Positions 1-10,378 of a stretch of DNA of 64,000 nt are shown piece by piece (positions within the stretch are counted from its first letter, which is position 1; the number at the start of each line of letters is the position of its first letter). The translations under genes were made by a program, and so were the position numbers. Under the pieces are notes generated by a model, which worked only from the letters and a program-made list of their open reading frames with translations, had not been told where the DNA came from and did no database searches. This stretch comes from Solea solea (Eukaryota; Chordata; Actinopteri; Pleuronectiformes; Soleidae), in contig NC_081143.1 of assembly GCF_958295425.1 (NCBI RefSeq), positions 19,630,686 through 19,694,685 on the forward strand, written 5' to 3'.

Positions 1-1519
1 TAAGTAAAAGAACCTTGAAAAACAGTTGATCGGTCAGCTGGTTCGAAGGAAATATCACCTCATGGTAGAAAAATGCTGAAGTTAGAGTTGTCTTTGACTT
101 GAATCCAGTGGCATGATCTCATCTTGGCAAATGTGTTTGGTTTATTAGAGCAAAGGCAATTAGGCTCAGTCTTTTTTTTTTTTGCTGCACAGATTCAACA
201 TCAAATGCTGTTCGGTTCTCTAAAAATATGACTAATTCATCTGTGTATTGCCGACTTCTTACATTCTTACAGCTGTAGTTTGATATTGCATGCGGTAAAT
301 ACCAAATCTGGCAGACAATCGCAGGCATCCAAACATGTGTGTGCACACGTTCACATAAATGAGCCACTGTTTATCTTGAATAGTGGCTCAACCTGTGTAT
401 TCTCCTCGCACTCTAAACGGAGTCGGTAACTGACTTCCAAATATGACCGTCTCTCAAAAACAGAGCCAGTCGTAAAAGTGAACTTGAGACTGGCTTTGTT
501 TTCACAGTTGATACACAGGACAATACGCGAGACACATATGTATACACTGCATGTTTGAAGGGATATTTCATACGACTGTCTTGTCTGGTGTAAAATTCAA
601 AAGTAATGTAACAGTGGCTCCCTCACTTTGTTGTCGGTTAGTCGGTTTTCTTGCAAAATAATGCACACCAAAACCTCAGTTGTTATTTTATATAAACTGC
701 CTCAATATATTTCAAAAAACGTGAAGTATCTTCATTAAATGTCCAATCTTTGTGAATTAGTGACATTAATGGTGAATCAGCAAATCCTCTCCCTTTCCCA
801 AGCACATCAGGAAACTGGTGGCCTTTCCATCACAGAAAGGATGTCATTCTTATTCATTTGTGTAATCTTCAGCTTTAAATTACCATAAACATACAATGTG
901 GCTGATTTGTCTATTCACACTGCTGTAGAAATGTGGCAGTGCCAGATGTAAATAGACTGTAAATAGAGGAAAATATTCTAAATAACCTTTTTACACATTT
1001 TTTGCAAACATATTTATGGATAATATAGTCATTTGCTACCAATAAACCCTCCTTAATGTTACACATCGGACCTGCAAATTTCACGTTTATGGGTGATGGT
1101 GGTGGGACAAATTAAGAAAATAAAATAATGGTATGGTATGGTATTCTTGTAACATACAAAGTGCATGACTTGCTTTATCTCTTTTTGTATTATGAAATAC
1201 CAAAAGCTTAATAATGTTAAAAATCTGTTTTACTGATCTATCGAATTAAAAGAAGACATGCCCTGAGAAAGTGGGAGACATGTTAATTATGGCCGCTGAC
1301 TATGGGAAAACATACTTCCATGACTGCTATAGAAAGCTATGCTTTCTTTGGCACAGCGTGCAGGCAGATGCAGTGCATTAACAGACTGGGAGGGGGGGAG
1401 GCAATCATTCATTTGATGCTGTTTATAAAGTTAAGTGACGTCCATGTAGACATGGGGGACTTCAGACTTCAGGCAACACGTGTTTTTAATGAGTGCACTG
1501 TAATTGTGTTGTATTCGAG
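1..1519 (+). other. tmod1: tmod1 intron (5' part outside window)
   Basis: This stretch precedes the first recognisable tropomodulin exon. No segment encodes the preceding tropomodulin exons (the tropomyosin-binding and first actin-binding regions), so these must lie upstream of the window. Apart from a degraded interspersed repeat near 900-1075 and short A/T-rich tracts, I see nothing specific. Confidence 0.7.
900..1075 (+). repeat. Interspersed repeat, 'GTTACA..GGACCT'-ending family (copy 1)
   Basis: This segment shares a pattern with 56640-56987. Both contain CTGCTGTAGAAA followed by GGCAGTGC, then an ATACTTATGGATA-like stretch, then a CCCTCCT(T)AATGTTACA end before a GGACCT end. The family recurs at 10659, 15483-15656 and 62784. 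It appears to be a non-autonomous teleost repeat; I cannot name its class. Confidence 0.5.
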
Positions 1520-4500
1520 GTGTGATCCAGAGCACCCAGTATAAACCAGTCCCTGATGAGGAGCCCAACTCCACTGACGTAGAAGACACACTGATGAGAG
1601 TAAAGAAGAATGATCCTGACCTCGTAGAGGTCAATCTCAACAACATTAGGGTAAGAGTGTTTCTGTGTGCATCGTCACACTTTGATTTACTGTTGTCCTG
1701 TTGTAGTAGTTACACAAAAAGGAGAGATTTTTTATTTTGCAAACAAAGAAAATAATCTTGATTGTTTTGCAATATGAATTTCATGTTAGTCCTCAAAATA
1801 CAATTAAGTGAAATATGAAAAAAAAAAAACATTTATGTTTGCAGAACATCCCCATCCCCATTCTGAAGGCGTACGCTGAGGCTCTGATGAAGAACACTGT
1901 GGTGGAGAGGTTCAGTATCGTAGGAACCAGAAGCAATGATCCTGTAGCATTTGTAAGTCACAGTCATTGCACCTTATTACCTCTTTATCACATTATAGCT
2001 GCGCCGACTCTGGAGTGGGAAGGACAAAGAGTAATCATTCACCAGCTTCATAGATCTAACAATTAAGACTAGGCCACACTATTTTCAGGTTTATTTTCTG
2101 TATAACTCATTTATACTCCAATATACTAATTTTATTACATGAATTGCTTTTTAATCGAGAAAAAAAAAAAAGGTTATCAACCCACAGAGTTCTAGTGTAT
2201 CAGCATCTTTTAAGATGGTCAGTACTGTAGCCTCCTTAAGGGGTGGAAGCAGCTCATTTATGGATGTATCTGTTGCATTTCTTATCCAAAAACTGTGCAA
2301 TTGGCACTGCACACACTGGTGTCTTTAGTAAGTCACCTGCCAAATTTGAAGCCTGTCAAGTTACCTGTTGGACAGTTATGCAATTGAAAGACAGACATTC
2401 TTTGCACAGATATTTATGTTCATCATTGTGGACACACTAGCATTATTATAGAGCATATAGGGGAACATTTTAAAGTTTTATTATGTGTTGTGTGTTTGCT
2501 CAGGCCCTGGCAGAGATGATGAAGGTGAACACAACACTGAAGAGCCTCAATGTTGAGTCCAACTTCATCACAGGGACGGGAATCCTGGCCCTGGTAGAGT
2601 CACTGCAGAATAACACCACACTACAGGAGCTCAAGATAGACAATCAGGTATAAACAGACGAACACAAACACACAGCCCACTTACATGCTGCACATGCAGA
2701 CTTGCAACGCTGGTCGTGTGTGTGTGTGTGTGTGTGTGTGTCAGGTCGTGTACGCAGACCATCTTTGCCACTTCAGTCTAATGCCTTCTGGTCCGTTGCG
2801 ATGTGTCATACTGTGTTGTTTTACATATGTGACTCACATCTTGCCTGTTAGTTCTTCTTGATGAATGATTCACAGATATTTTATCTTTTAACACTGTCTT
2901 TTTATGTCATAGCCTCCATTTAAATGATTAATTAAAATTATATAAAAGCGACCCCCCCCCCCACCACTTCTCAGTCAAATCCCTTTCTTGCCCACTGATG
3001 AGCCATCTCTTCCTGTTCTTCCTCCTCCATCACTCTCTCCAAACTCTAGAGCCAGCCGTTAGGCAACAAGGTGGAGATGGAGATAGCCACCATGCTGGAG
3101 AAAAACACCACACTGTTGAAGTTTGGCTACCATTTCACCCAGCAGGGCCCGCGCCTCCGGGGCTCCAACGCCATGATGAACAACAATGACCTGGGTGGGT
3201 CTCATGCACACACAAACACACACACACATATTCTTATTAGGACTCTGCATTGACCTTAACAATACGAACAATTCAGTCTTTTACTAGAGCATCTGAAATG
3301 AGGTTCTGCCTCAATAGGACCAGGCTTTGGTCCCCATGAGGACTCCTAGGAACTGAGAAGGTTAGTTTAATAACCAGAATAGGTCCCACAGAGGAAACAA
3401 AATAAACATAAAGTACACACAGTGGTGGAAAGTAATGAATTACGTTTACTCGTTAGTGTAATTGAGTAGGATTTCTTGTGTACTTGTACTTTTTAAAGTA
3501 ATTTTTATAGTTTGTTATTTTACTTTTACTTAAGTATGTTTTTTTTGGAAGTATTGTACTTCACTATGTTTTAAATCACATCCGTTACTGAATTAAAAAT
3601 ACATTTGAAATTAAAATTCATGCACCGGAAACTTTGGCAGTGAATGACGAGGACAGGTGAATGATGAAGACAGGGGAATTGGCGCTAATTGAGTTCCCTG
3701 AGTGAGTGAGAAAGTTAAAGGATTTGTGACCTTTGACCCATTTGGGCTGATGCATTGTTTGCATGTTTTATTTTGTCAGCACTTTGTAAAGGTCCTTTTT
3801 GCACGAAGAACCCCAACCTTGTTAAAAAAGTAACTACTTTTTTTTACTATAAATTGAGTCAATTTTTAGACCAGTACTTTTACTTGTACTTTTTAATTTT
3901 ATCAAAATAGTTGTACTTTTACTTGAGTAGAATATTCCGGTACTCTTTCCACCTCTGAGTACACACACACACAAACACATGCTCTTTCAGCCATGAAAAC
4001 AGGCTCATGAACACACAGAGAAACAGAATGGGTAACATGACATAAAGACTTTAGGAACTGATAATGTTTCATACTATATTAGATGACCTATATCATGCAC
4101 CATCGCCTCTTTCAGTCGTATTGCTTTTGGCAGTGCAAGATGTTGCACACAGCGCTGACACTCATTGTCACTTTATCTCCATTAGTTGTTCTTTAATCAG
4201 ACTCTAGAAACAGACATGAACAGAGTGATATCATTGGCTAAGAAGCCGCAGCCAATCATAACAGTCCCTGCTTAAGTTATGACATCATCACTAAGAAAAG
4301 ACTGTTTATGTGAGAGAGAGAGAGGGAGGGGAAAACATTAAACAACCAGAGGACATGATTCTTGGTTACAAAATATGAGTTTATCTTTGCCGATCTAATT
4401 ATTCTAGTTAAGCCACTTAATACATGAATGTGTATGTTTGTGTGTCTCTGTGTTCTCCAAAACCACAGGTTATTACAGGATTAGGATTAAACTGGGAATT

Positions 4501-5636
4501 ACATTCAGTTTCACATTGGTTGCTGTCGTTGTTTCTGGTATTTTCATAGTTTGCTTGTTTTGTGTCACAAACCATTTCATGCTGATGTCATAATGATAGT
4601 AATAATGATGTTCCCTCCTGCATCATTTTGAAGCCAGGGTGGTCAGGTCAGAGTCGGACGGCTCCTTCACCCTCACACTGTCTGTTCCTGACCTGGAGAG
4701 AGCCTTCGGGAAAAAGTTCAAGTCCAAGACTAAGTAAAATAGAAAAAAGAAAAAAAAAAAACCTGCTGAAACACAAGCACAGCATGGTTTGACCACTCTG
4801 CCTCGCTGTTCTTCTCCTGGTTCTTCTCCAGAACACCAGAACTGCTGCCACCTGCTGTCATGCTCCTCTGAGAGCTTCTGTTGCTTCTCCTGAGCACCTC
4901 TCAGCATCACCTTCCTTCTTTTCTTCTTCTGGCCATCTCTTTATAAAGGTCAATCTGCTGTCGTATGCCCAAGATTGCCAAACTGCAATCTCTTCATGCC
5001 TCTAAATCTGACTTTGCTGCACAAAAGTGGCAATTTAATCTTTCCTGAAGTGAAGTACATCTTCTACTTGACTTGATCTTCCTGCTGTCCTATTATGGTA
5101 TTGTTCCTGCATTGTATTGAAAAATACTGCTGTCCAAAAGTTGCATTATCGAATGGATAAAGAGAAAAAACCAGGCAAACCATGGATGATGGATTATTCA
5201 ATGGTTATAGAAAGGCCATTGTGGGTTAATCCAGCCTTGCTCTCGTCACTGTCCTTCCTACATCTCCTGTTCTTTTTTCAGTCTAGAGCTTTCGCTGCAC
5301 AATTTCCTTTTGCAACCACTTAAAAAAGTGTAACTTAAATCTCTTTTCTGTGAATGTTCTCTACTTTGAACTGCTTTTTTGGCTTTGTGGTTTGCAAGTA
5401 AGGATGACCAGCTCTGCTCTGCTTTAGCTAAAGATTAAGATGATGTCCAACCCTACCTGGGTTCTATTTCTCTAATGTCTCTCTCTCTCCTTTTGTCTTT
5501 CGTCTCTCTTTTGTTCTTTATTTTGCTTTTGTGTTCCTCCAACCCCTCCCTCCGTCCTCCCTTCTTTCTGTCTTTAGTAAGAAAGAGAAGGCTTGAGGGA
5601 GGACCCATCTTCCCCAAGTGTCGGACGAACGTGTAG
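1520..5636 (+). CDS. tmod1: Tropomodulin-1, 3' half (partial, 5' exons outside window)
   Basis: Tropomodulin caps the pointed end of actin filaments together with tropomyosin in muscle, erythrocytes and lens. Coding exons are 1520-1650, 1845-1952, 2504-2647, 3050-3194 and 5578-5636; phases join into one open frame of about 194 residues, matching residues ~166-359 of the 359-residue human protein. Diagnostic stretches are [69 protein letters not shown] and AMMNNNDL. Together they form the C-terminal leucine-rich-repeat cap. The last exon encodes [19 protein letters not shown] and a TAG stop; the PKCR-x-x-V ending is typical of TMOD1 rather than TMOD2, 3 or 4. Its acceptor has a long pyrimidine tract. 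The first visible exon starts with two bases completing a Ser codon. The gene runs convergently with the complexin gene downstream. Confidence 0.93.
1953..3049 (+). other. tmod1: tmod1 introns at 1953-2503 and 2648-3049
   Basis: These two introns flank the 2504-2647 exon. The first is A/T-rich with a poly-A run near 2160 and nothing else recognised. The second holds the TG microsatellite at 2716-2741 and a C-run near 2951, and ends in a pyrimidine-rich acceptor. Confidence 0.7.
2716..2741 (+). repeat. (GT)n microsatellite in tmod1 intron
   Basis: About 13 uninterrupted GT units lie just after the exon ending at 2647. Confidence 0.9.
3205..3395 (+). repeat. 'TTAGGACC' interspersed repeat (copy A, degraded)
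   Basis: A CA tract is followed by TTAGGACTCTGCATTGAC, then TAGGACCAGGCTTTGGT, CCATGAGGACT and a weak AGGTCCCACAGAGG end. The same ordered blocks recur at 22376-22568 and 34875-35122, so this is one repeat family that sits next to CA microsatellites. Confidence 0.6.
3420..3957. mobile_element. Non-autonomous hAT-like DNA transposon (MITE), 538 bp
   Basis: The left end reads CAGTGGTGGAAAG and the right end is the inverted complement of CAGAGGTGGAAAG (one mismatch). The element is flanked on both sides by the perfect 8-bp direct repeat AGTACACA (3412-3419 and 3958-3965). CA(G)-type ends with an 8-bp target duplication are the hAT signature. The interior holds subterminal poly-TACTTGTACTTTT blocks in both halves and no transposase frame. 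It lies in the last canonical tmod1 intron. Confidence 0.85.
4634..4737 (+). CDS. tmod1: Candidate alternative terminal exon of tmod1
   Basis: An AG at 4632-4633 can receive the phase-1 donor at 3194. The resulting frame stays open for 34 codons, beginning A-R-V-V-R-S-E-S-D and ending [10 protein letters not shown] before TAA. It would replace the canonical VRKRR tail. The base composition looks coding (basic end, few hydrophobic runs), but the acceptor is weak and no AATAAA follows closely. I do not recognise this tail from any tropomodulin I know, so this may be a chance frame. Confidence 0.3.
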
Positions 5637-7544
5637 AAACCAGGGATACCTTTAACCACTTCACGCCCGTTCAGATTTTGGAAACCATCTTCAGCCTCGA
5701 AATCTCTGACAACTTACCCGGCAGACCGTGATCACCATTTCAGGTGCAGTTGTTTCAGGTTTGGAGAGGAGCTCTGAACTCTTTTTCTCCTGACTTTTGT
5801 ATTCGATATTAGTTCAACCAGTCGAGTGATCAGCTGTGTCCTACTTTTTCAGTGCATGATTGACATGAAATTTGTAATATTTTGTTTTGTATGTCATAAA
5901 TTGGGGGTCTAGGATTCTACTACTGAATCTGCAGCTCTTTACATTTTACTTCACACTATCTTTGTGAATCCTGTAGTATCTCATGAGGTGTCTTCATTTC
6001 ACATTACAGGGGTTAAAGGTCTCGTTATTAATGAGGGCCCATTTGTAAGGTGATGGGTACATTTTTGCAATCCCTGTTCCTATTGAGTGATTGATTGAAC
6101 AAGTTCTTATAATATTATTGATGATATTTAAAATTATTATTAAGGTTGTGCTATAAATGAGTTGATTTCCCATTACTGTTGTTTCGAACAGTTTCAGATG
6201 TTACTTCAAGGTCGGTATACAAGGTATCCTGTCAATTATGCACAGAGGCTAATGTCCATTTTTAATTTTGATGACATAAAAACACTTAAAATACTATAAT
6301 GTCACTTTTTGACCCCAAACTTAACGTCTGAAGTTTTAGCCTTAAACCTTGTTCTGTCAAAACAGTATTACAGTGGCTCCTCAGATAGTAAGCTACATAG
6401 ATTCTTTGGTAACAGAGTTTAAACCTGGCTTTTGAGAGATGTGTTGCTAAATACAAATAGTATATTTATTTCTGACAGGACTAGGAAAGAGTCGGTATCA
6501 ATTCATAATACTTGACGTGATCGAGTGTGCTGGATAGTGTAAGAACTAGTGTAAAGCTTGTTGTTGTAAATTAATCTATATACTCTAATCACACTTTACA
6601 CTTTTACACTATTCAGCATTTATATTGGCAGTCTCTCCAAACAGAGCCTGTGACCTGAGAATGACTACTGCCAGTTCGAGTGTAATCACTAAAAATCGGA
6701 TAAACTACTCTACAATGCATCTTGTTGCACGGCGGTAATTGTGTACAGTCAGATATGCAACTCACTAAATTGCAACCCAAAAAATCTACATGGATTTGAA
6801 TGTTCAACACTTTCTTTACCAGGTCCGGTTTATTGATTGTTTGTGTTTGTTTGTTTTTATTTACTGGAGCTAAAAAAAAAAAGAACAGTGTGTGATTTAA
6901 TATTACAATGGTTGTTACTGTTGACTTTATTATTACAGGTCTCACATTAATGCCTCAGTGGAGGTTTGATGTATTTCAGGGTTGAATGTTACACAGATTT
7001 AAAAAAAAAAAAAGAAAAGAAAAAAGAAAAAAACACCTAATGTATTTACAGCTGTCACACTGTACAGATCCGTTTTATTTAAATAAGGAAATGTCTGATG
7101 ATTTGCAGCTTTAAAATGTTTACCACCTATGACGGATGTTAAACCAACCACTGAACATCTGAAATGTAGTCTTTCACTCTGATCATAGATTGATCCTGAA
7201 AGAGTTTATCACGGAAAAATGTTGCACTCATCAAATATACATTTATGTCCTTGTTACTAACCGTAACTACCACATTGACCACATTGATCATGATAAACAA
7301 ATAGTTTGAAACACTTGAATTGGATTTCTTTTTATTTTAAACTCACACATTAAGTATAAAGGAGCACTGGCTAAGATTTGATCAGGAAGTACAGTCCGAT
7401 TGTTGCTGCATCAACAGAAATGGTTTGCACACTGTTACTCGTTTAATGGTTTGAGATGAAATGACTGTTTGTTTAATTATCATTTGAAGACTTGAAGGTA
7501 AAACTGCGAACAACTGTACCTGATACAGACGTTCAGTGGTTTAA

Positions 7545-7550
7545 AATAAA
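7545..7550 (+). terminator. tmod1: Candidate poly(A) signal AATAAA (tmod1)
   Basis: A canonical AATAAA hexamer lies within the presumed 3' UTR, upstream of a second hexamer at 7813. Confidence 0.35.
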
Positions 7551-7812
7551 GTCTCACAGCATGTTTATGGGTTAAATAACCCCATTTAATGGCATCATCG
7601 CTTTGTTGCATTCTCAGTGGTGTGGCTGTTGTTTCGTAAGTGGTAATTATGGGTGTAAACATTTGTCAGACAATAATTAATTCAATGATGAAGGGGGTGA
7701 GGACCCTGCCGCTCTCTCCCTTTGTCTCATGCTCTCTGGTATTTTAGTGCTTGGTTCTTGTGTTTTGTTAAATAGTTCACTTTATTTTTGGTTGGATATT
7801 TGATAAGGGATG

Positions 7813-7818
7813 AATAAA
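7813..7818 (+). terminator. tmod1: Candidate distal poly(A) signal AATAAA (tmod1)
   Basis: AATAAA is followed within 40 bases by a T/G-containing stretch. It is the last hexamer before the intergenic SINE and a plausible end of tmod1 transcription. Confidence 0.45.
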
Positions 7819-8251
7819 GCTTGAAAACAACTTTATTTACATGTGGCTGGATCTTTTTACTGAAAATGTGGGGCACACTCTTGTTAAATTTCAAGCCAAC
7901 AGTGACACTCTGTGGTTTAATGGAAAAAATACACCGTAACATTTCTCCCTGCCATACACTGCCCTCATCAGGCCAAGAATAGCACCGTAATATGCCTCTA
8001 GTATTGTAGTTAATGTCAGTGATGGGTCCCTTCTATTTTTTGTTCTAGCAAATCGCTTATTTAGAAAGATGATAGGTGATCGATGTAGAGGTATCAAGTG
8101 TTTTACCTGATGAACAAATGATACAGAATAAAATGAAATGTAGCTTCAGTTTTGCCACAGTGTCATGCGACTGTGTGACTGCAATGCAAAGTTTCTCAAT
8201 GACAGTCAGACATGTGTTACACTTTGTAACACCCTGTCCAGGTCACATATA

Positions 8252-8460
8252 AGGGCAACCCGTGGCCAAGTGGAAAGGGAACTTGGCTTGTAACCGGAGG
8301 ATCGCTGGTTCAAATCCCCACTCAGCTACCCCTGAGCAAGGTACCCAACCCCCATTGCTCCCCGGGCGCTACTCAGTGTGGCAGCCCACTGCTCCTAATT
8401 CTAGGATGGGTCAAATGCAGAGGAATACTTTCCCTAAGTGGATTAATAAAATTCTAATAT
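8252..8460 (+). mobile_element. tRNA-derived SINE (full-length-like copy)
   Basis: The 5' part resembles a tRNA: an A-box-like TGGCCAAGTGG and a B-box GGTTCAAATCC. The body runs CTACCCCTGAGCAAGGTACC, CCCCGGGCGCTACTCAGTG and GGATGGGTCAAATGCAGAGG. The end is CCCTAAGTGGATTAATAAA, a LINE-type tail. A 5'-truncated copy lies at 43446 and a broken one near 13845. It sits between the convergent tmod1 and complexin genes. Confidence 0.85.
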
Positions 8461-8855
8461 GCCATCGCTGTAGTCGTGTTAAGACTGAATTTGTTACACA
8501 AGATGTTTATCATTTATCGGCACAAGGTAAATGAGAGGCTAAGAAACTGAGCAGTAAAATCTGTTGTTAATAATGAAATAATGCAGTGTAGAATCACAGG
8601 TTGTCAAGTTGCTGATTATTTCTATCCATCCCTATTTTTTTTATTCAAAATGCTACTCAAATCACTGATTTTGTGGCTAATGTAAGGGAATAAAATGTTA
8701 TGTTCCATTTTAACTCCACAATACCAGGACTCTGAAGCATGCAGCTAAATCATATCATTCTAAACTCATGTGCTTTTCATCTTATGTGTGAAAGATGTTT
8801 TTTCAATATCACTGAAAAAAGACACTTTTAATGTCTGTGAACAAGATTTTAAGTT

Positions 8856-8861
8856 TTTATT
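8856..8861 (-). terminator. cplx2l: Candidate poly(A) signal (complexin)
   Basis: TTTATT on the plus strand reads AATAAA on the minus strand. A second hexamer lies 37 bases upstream at 8893-8898. Together they are the best candidates for the end of the minus-strand complexin transcript. Confidence 0.4.
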
Positions 8862-10378
8862 GAATATCAGGCAGAAATATACATGATAATCCTTTATTGC
8901 TCATGGCATTCCACGTCACCTTCAGTGTTTTAATTATCACTCTTAAACCAGCAATCACCACAAACAAATGGAGCACGTTTTCACATTGTTGTTTTTTTGT
9001 TTGTTTAAAAAAAAAAAAAAAACAAACCTGGTTTTCCAGTGTAACTCAATCAAAAGCCAGACTAAATTATTCACTTTGTTTGCGCGAGTGCCCATGTGCA
9101 TGTTTGTGTACTGAGGGAAAACGATCTCTTTCTCATGATCAGAAATCCAGATTTACCTTCATAGTTAATGCTGTTTAATGCAGCTTTAAAATCTTAACAC
9201 ATACTTAAATGTATACTTTCAGTTTCTTTCCACATTTCCCTCATCCTGATAGTTATAGTATATACTGTAAGCTTTGTAGTTATGGCTGAAAGAGTCGTGT
9301 TGAACGAACGGCTACATGATCATTCATGATCAACACAAACAAAACAGAAAACCCTGCAACTCTGTAAATTACATTTCCTGGAGGCATATGTGTAATTTTT
9401 TTTTTATCACTAATATTATTAATGCTTATATCAACAAAGTAGTGAAAACACTCAAACCTAGGATTTATTGCCTTAATATTTCTTTTTTTTTTCTTCTTTT
9501 TTTGCATGATAAAGAGGACGAAGGGACGTGGGGTTTGTACATAGTCACACAACACACTTGTCCAGACAAATGGCATGCAAGACAAGAAGGAAACGTACAG
9601 AACAGGGGAATAGAAACATTTTTTTTAACACTACACTACATGAATGTTATTACAATTTGATGTTTGGGCACTGTAGGAGTGTCAAGTGGATAGACAACAA
9701 GTTTTACAGTGAATGTGTAACAATGTGTGCAAAAGGCTTTACATAAATTTCAGACATGGTCGAACACAAAACAGTAGTTTTAGGAGCACACAACAGTAGT
9801 CTTTAAATTTCCTCATTAAAATATGGCTTATCAAGTTATCACATATTTTTGATATTTTAGAGACAGACACACAGTTAATGTAATTTCATATAATATTTTA
9901 TGATTGTTTGCCCACATTTGGGGCTTTACGTGTTAATTAATTTATGTACAAATTGAGTGACTGTGGTGATACTATTTCACAGACAACTTTGCAGCTACGG
10001 CAGAGAAGAGAGAGAGAAAAAGGAGTCTAAAATTTCTCGGAATAGGAAGACGAAACTGTTGAGTATTGTGTCTTTAGCCCCACTGCTTGCTGTTAGCTTC
10101 CTAAGTGTAACATAGCTAACGTTAACATCAGTCAAGCTAACGTTCACCTGGCCAAATGGGTTAGCCAGCTTAGTCTAAAGGCTACTCTTAACAACGGCTG
10201 CTTCACGGCTGATTTCCTCACCATAAAACTTTGATTTGTCTGAACACTAACAGCGCTTACTTCATTTTTTTGCTCTTACAGTACATGTGGATGGAAAACA
10301 AACCTGGATTAAAGCCAACCATGTCAATGTAGCCTATGAACTAAGCAAGATAATGTTAGCATTAGCTAGCTAGCTAGC
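8856..10378 (-). other. cplx2l: Complexin 3' untranslated region
   Basis: This interval follows the complexin stop codon on the minus strand. It is A/T-rich, carries no supported coding frame, and contains AATAAA hexamers (minus strand) at 8893-8898 and 8856-8861. The extent is inferred from these signals. Repeated GCTAACGTTA-like words occur at 10110-10145 and 10350-10380. Confidence 0.45.

Larger units (their letters stand above)
5637..7818 (+). other. tmod1: tmod1 3' untranslated region
   Basis: This runs from the stop codon to the last good AATAAA before the SINE. It is A/T-rich with no coding frame supported by homology. Long 3' UTRs are usual for this gene family. The extent is inferred from the polyadenylation hexamers only. 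Confidence 0.5.

Noticed and set aside
8252..8335. tRNA gene
   Set aside because: A- and B-box words are present, but the cloverleaf stems do not pair well and the sequence continues into a SINE body that is repeated elsewhere.
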